DNA from: Glebionis coronaria
Lineage: Eukaryota > Streptophyta > Magnoliopsida > Asterales > Asteraceae
DNA: 64,000 nucleotides
Direction: 5' to 3'
NCBI GenBank assembly: GCA_025667525.1
Contig: CM046882.1
Location: 22,456,488 to 22,520,487, forward strand
Shown here: positions 62,081 to 64,000 of the stretch, piece after piece
Position numbering within the stretch: the stretch's first letter is position 1
Layout of the letters: each line of letters begins with the position of its first letter
Notes under the pieces: model-generated
What the model was told of the DNA's origin: nothing
Seen by the model: only the letters and a program-made list of their open reading frames with translations
The model's database searches: none
Program-made: the position numbers and the translations under genes

Positions 62081-63110
62081 TTGAGACCAGCTTGATGTTA
62101 AATTTTGTCTCGTGATGAGAAAGGAAATTCCTGAAAAACTTTCTGAAATTATGTCTGGGAACTCTGGAGAAATCTGATGGTCATGAATTTAAGGAATTTC
62201 AGAATTCGCATTATAAATGGTGACCAGAAGTCTTTGTAGCTAAAAGATAATAATTCACGTGCTCGTAAAGCTGAAACAATTTGTATTGATTAAAATGAAT
62301 ATGTTCAGGGTTGGTAAGACGGATCTCGTCGTTAACTGAAAATAATATTCTAATAAATATGGTGATACTGTTGAGTCCTTTCTGGCTGAGAGGCAGGTGA
62401 CCACCTGATTTAAGATGAAGCTGACGTAGGAACACGTGAAGTAAACATGGCGACTTTTCACTGAATGTGTTTGTCCGTAGCCTTACAGAATGAATAATGC
62501 GTGTTTAACCTGGTGACTGAATTTTTAAATGATCTGATTCATGCGTGGCACAATAGAACGGGTATACCCCTTCCTGAAGGGTACCCTGAATTACTGAGGG
62601 CCTAGTTTAGAAAACATACTGGAGTTATGAGTCTTGACTCGTACCTTGAGAAGGTATTCATATGACATGTATCGTATCTGGTGTCCTGAAAGGTGTTTTC
62701 AAAAAAAAAATAATAGAGACCCATGTCTTGACTGATGTCCTAACATGTGTTTTAGTAGGTGAATTTGAACAAGGCTGAAAAAATTTCGGGTAACAACTAG
62801 GGTTGGCGGACCGATTAGACTACTGAACTCTGTATTTCTGGTCACGTCCGTTCCGGAATTCCGATGGTTACTGACTGATTAATTATAAGCACGGTGGTTG
62901 TCACTACTGCTTTGTCTGTCAATTTATGACGATCATTATTATGACCCTGATTCATGTAACTATTCTGCTGAGTGGCCGGCTGAGTTCCGGTTCTCACTCT
63001 TTGAATATACGGTTAGCTGAGTGGAGTGTGACATCTAACTGAGAAGGTAAGAGTATGTAATGGAATGGTAGTGTCCGATGGTTGAAATTTATTCTTGACA
63101 TAAAGTTCAA
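62081..63110 (-). mobile_element. Gypsy interior, unreadable gag/protease part
   Basis: By position upstream of RT on the minus strand this should be protease and gag, but no motif survives clearly. No other gene. Confidence 0.35.
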
Positions 63111-63144
63111 ATTTATAGTTTTCGTCCTTGCTCTGCGGTGTCTT

Positions 63145-63515
63145 TATAGTATAACAGCATCAGCATCAGCATCTTGAGAAATCTCCAAAGTATCAGCAGC
63201 ATCAGCAATTTTGAGGTCTTCAAAGTGTTCGCAGCATCAGCATCTGGTAAAATCTTCAACTCACGAGCAGCATCAGCACCTGGTAAAATATCGACAAGTG
63301 GAAACGCCCGAGATGATTGGGGATCGATTAGCAATATCCATGGAGTAGGGTACCTGGAGTACACCTGGACTACGGTACATGAAGTACAAGATGAATACTG
63401 CACATGGAGCATATCTGAGACACTATACGTGGAGTACACATGAAATACTGTACATGGAGTATAACTGAGGCACTATACAGAGGGTACATATAGATTACTG
63501 TTCATGGCACTGGTG
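63145..63515. repeat. Degenerate short tandem repeats
   Basis: CAGCATCAGCA and CTGGTAAAAT(C/A)TTC units at 63151-63290, then TACATGGAGTA/GGCACTATAC units at 63355-63510. Non-coding. Confidence 0.7.
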
Positions 63516-64000
63516 GGAATTTTATTGGATGGTCGATACTGGTGTCGCTAGTATGACATGATCAAAGAAATAAATTGATTTAAACGGTACTAAACAAACC
63601 TGAAATAAGTAACATGATAGGCTGGCAATTCCTACGTCGACTTACTGCTGGTTTTATCGAGGCTGAAAAGTATGATATAATCAAAGTCCCAACAGTGGTC
63701 AGCATGAAGCATGATTAATGAAGGTCAATCATGATTTATCATGAAAACGGGTTTTACTGAAGTTCTTGTATATCTTAATAGGAAAACATCATTACCTTGT
63801 TGAAAACATAATCCTCGTAAGGAGACATGAAACTGAATCATCATGTAGATGACATCAACGTGAGGGTATGAAAATTTGACTGTTACTAGAACATAAAAGA
63901 AAATTAACTGAGGTTTAACATCAACTCGTGTGGATGGCTATGGTTCAATCCACAGAATTCAAGGAACAAAACATATGACTAAGTATGGGCGATTTTGGTT
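63516..64000. other. Right edge, no gene recognised
   Basis: Likely still inside the minus-strand Gypsy element, whose 5' LTR is beyond the window. Confidence 0.35.

Overview
The window is nuclear DNA of a flowering plant, most likely a eudicot. The evidence is spliced genes with GT-AG introns, AT-rich spacers, and Copia, Gypsy, CACTA (En/Spm), hAT and Helitron remains. The style of the Copia gag suggests Asteraceae, but that is only a guess. Host coding content is one gene present twice; nearly everything else is mobile DNA, captured gene pieces or satellite.

Layout. (1) 1-10608 and 15789-26388 are near-identical direct copies of one segment. Each holds a Gypsy-type LTR with primer-binding site, a truncated Copia element (LTR, primer-binding site, gag) and a complete seven-exon gene for an IST1-like ESCRT/Vps4 regulator on the minus strand. 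The copies differ at roughly 15 positions over the first 10.4 kb but at about 10 positions in the last 210 bp, just upstream of the IST1-like start codon. (2) The 5.2 kb between them holds a CA-repeat, a Copia LTR with a frameshifted gag stump, and AT-rich DNA without genes. (3) 26389-32542 has no intact gene; it shows decayed direct repeats and exon-like shards. (4) 32543-50969 is an 18.4 kb CACTA element with a 3-bp target duplication (AGT), inserted in a GNOM-like Sec7 exon fragment. It carries pieces of an IspH/HDR gene (plastid isoprenoid pathway) and a hAT-type MITE. (5) A second CACTA element of 13.9 kb (35986-49879, target duplication AGG) is inserted in the IspH piece. It encodes a TNP2-type transposase and a Transposase_24/TNPA-like protein, both frameshifted, plus an intact small GRF zinc-finger gene and a 70-unit, 41-bp minisatellite. 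(6) 50970-52503 continues the captured-fragment region (Sec7, PPDK, CIPK kinase) and ends in two Helitron-type 3' termini. (7) 53056-57208 is a Copia element with LTR, gag, protease and integrase, broken by two frameshifts. (8) 57209-64000 is the LTR and decayed pol of a minus-strand Gypsy element inserted into that Copia.

How it fits together. The order of events reads from the nesting: a Helitron-like mosaic of gene fragments was hit by the outer CACTA inside its Sec7 piece, and that element was hit by the inner CACTA inside its IspH piece. Removing each element plus one copy of its target duplication restores a continuous exon reading frame, which is strong internal proof of both insertions. 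The most unusual cargo is the GRF zinc-finger gene of the inner CACTA. It lies just beyond the minisatellite and is preceded by four tandem 13-bp units with E2F-like cores.
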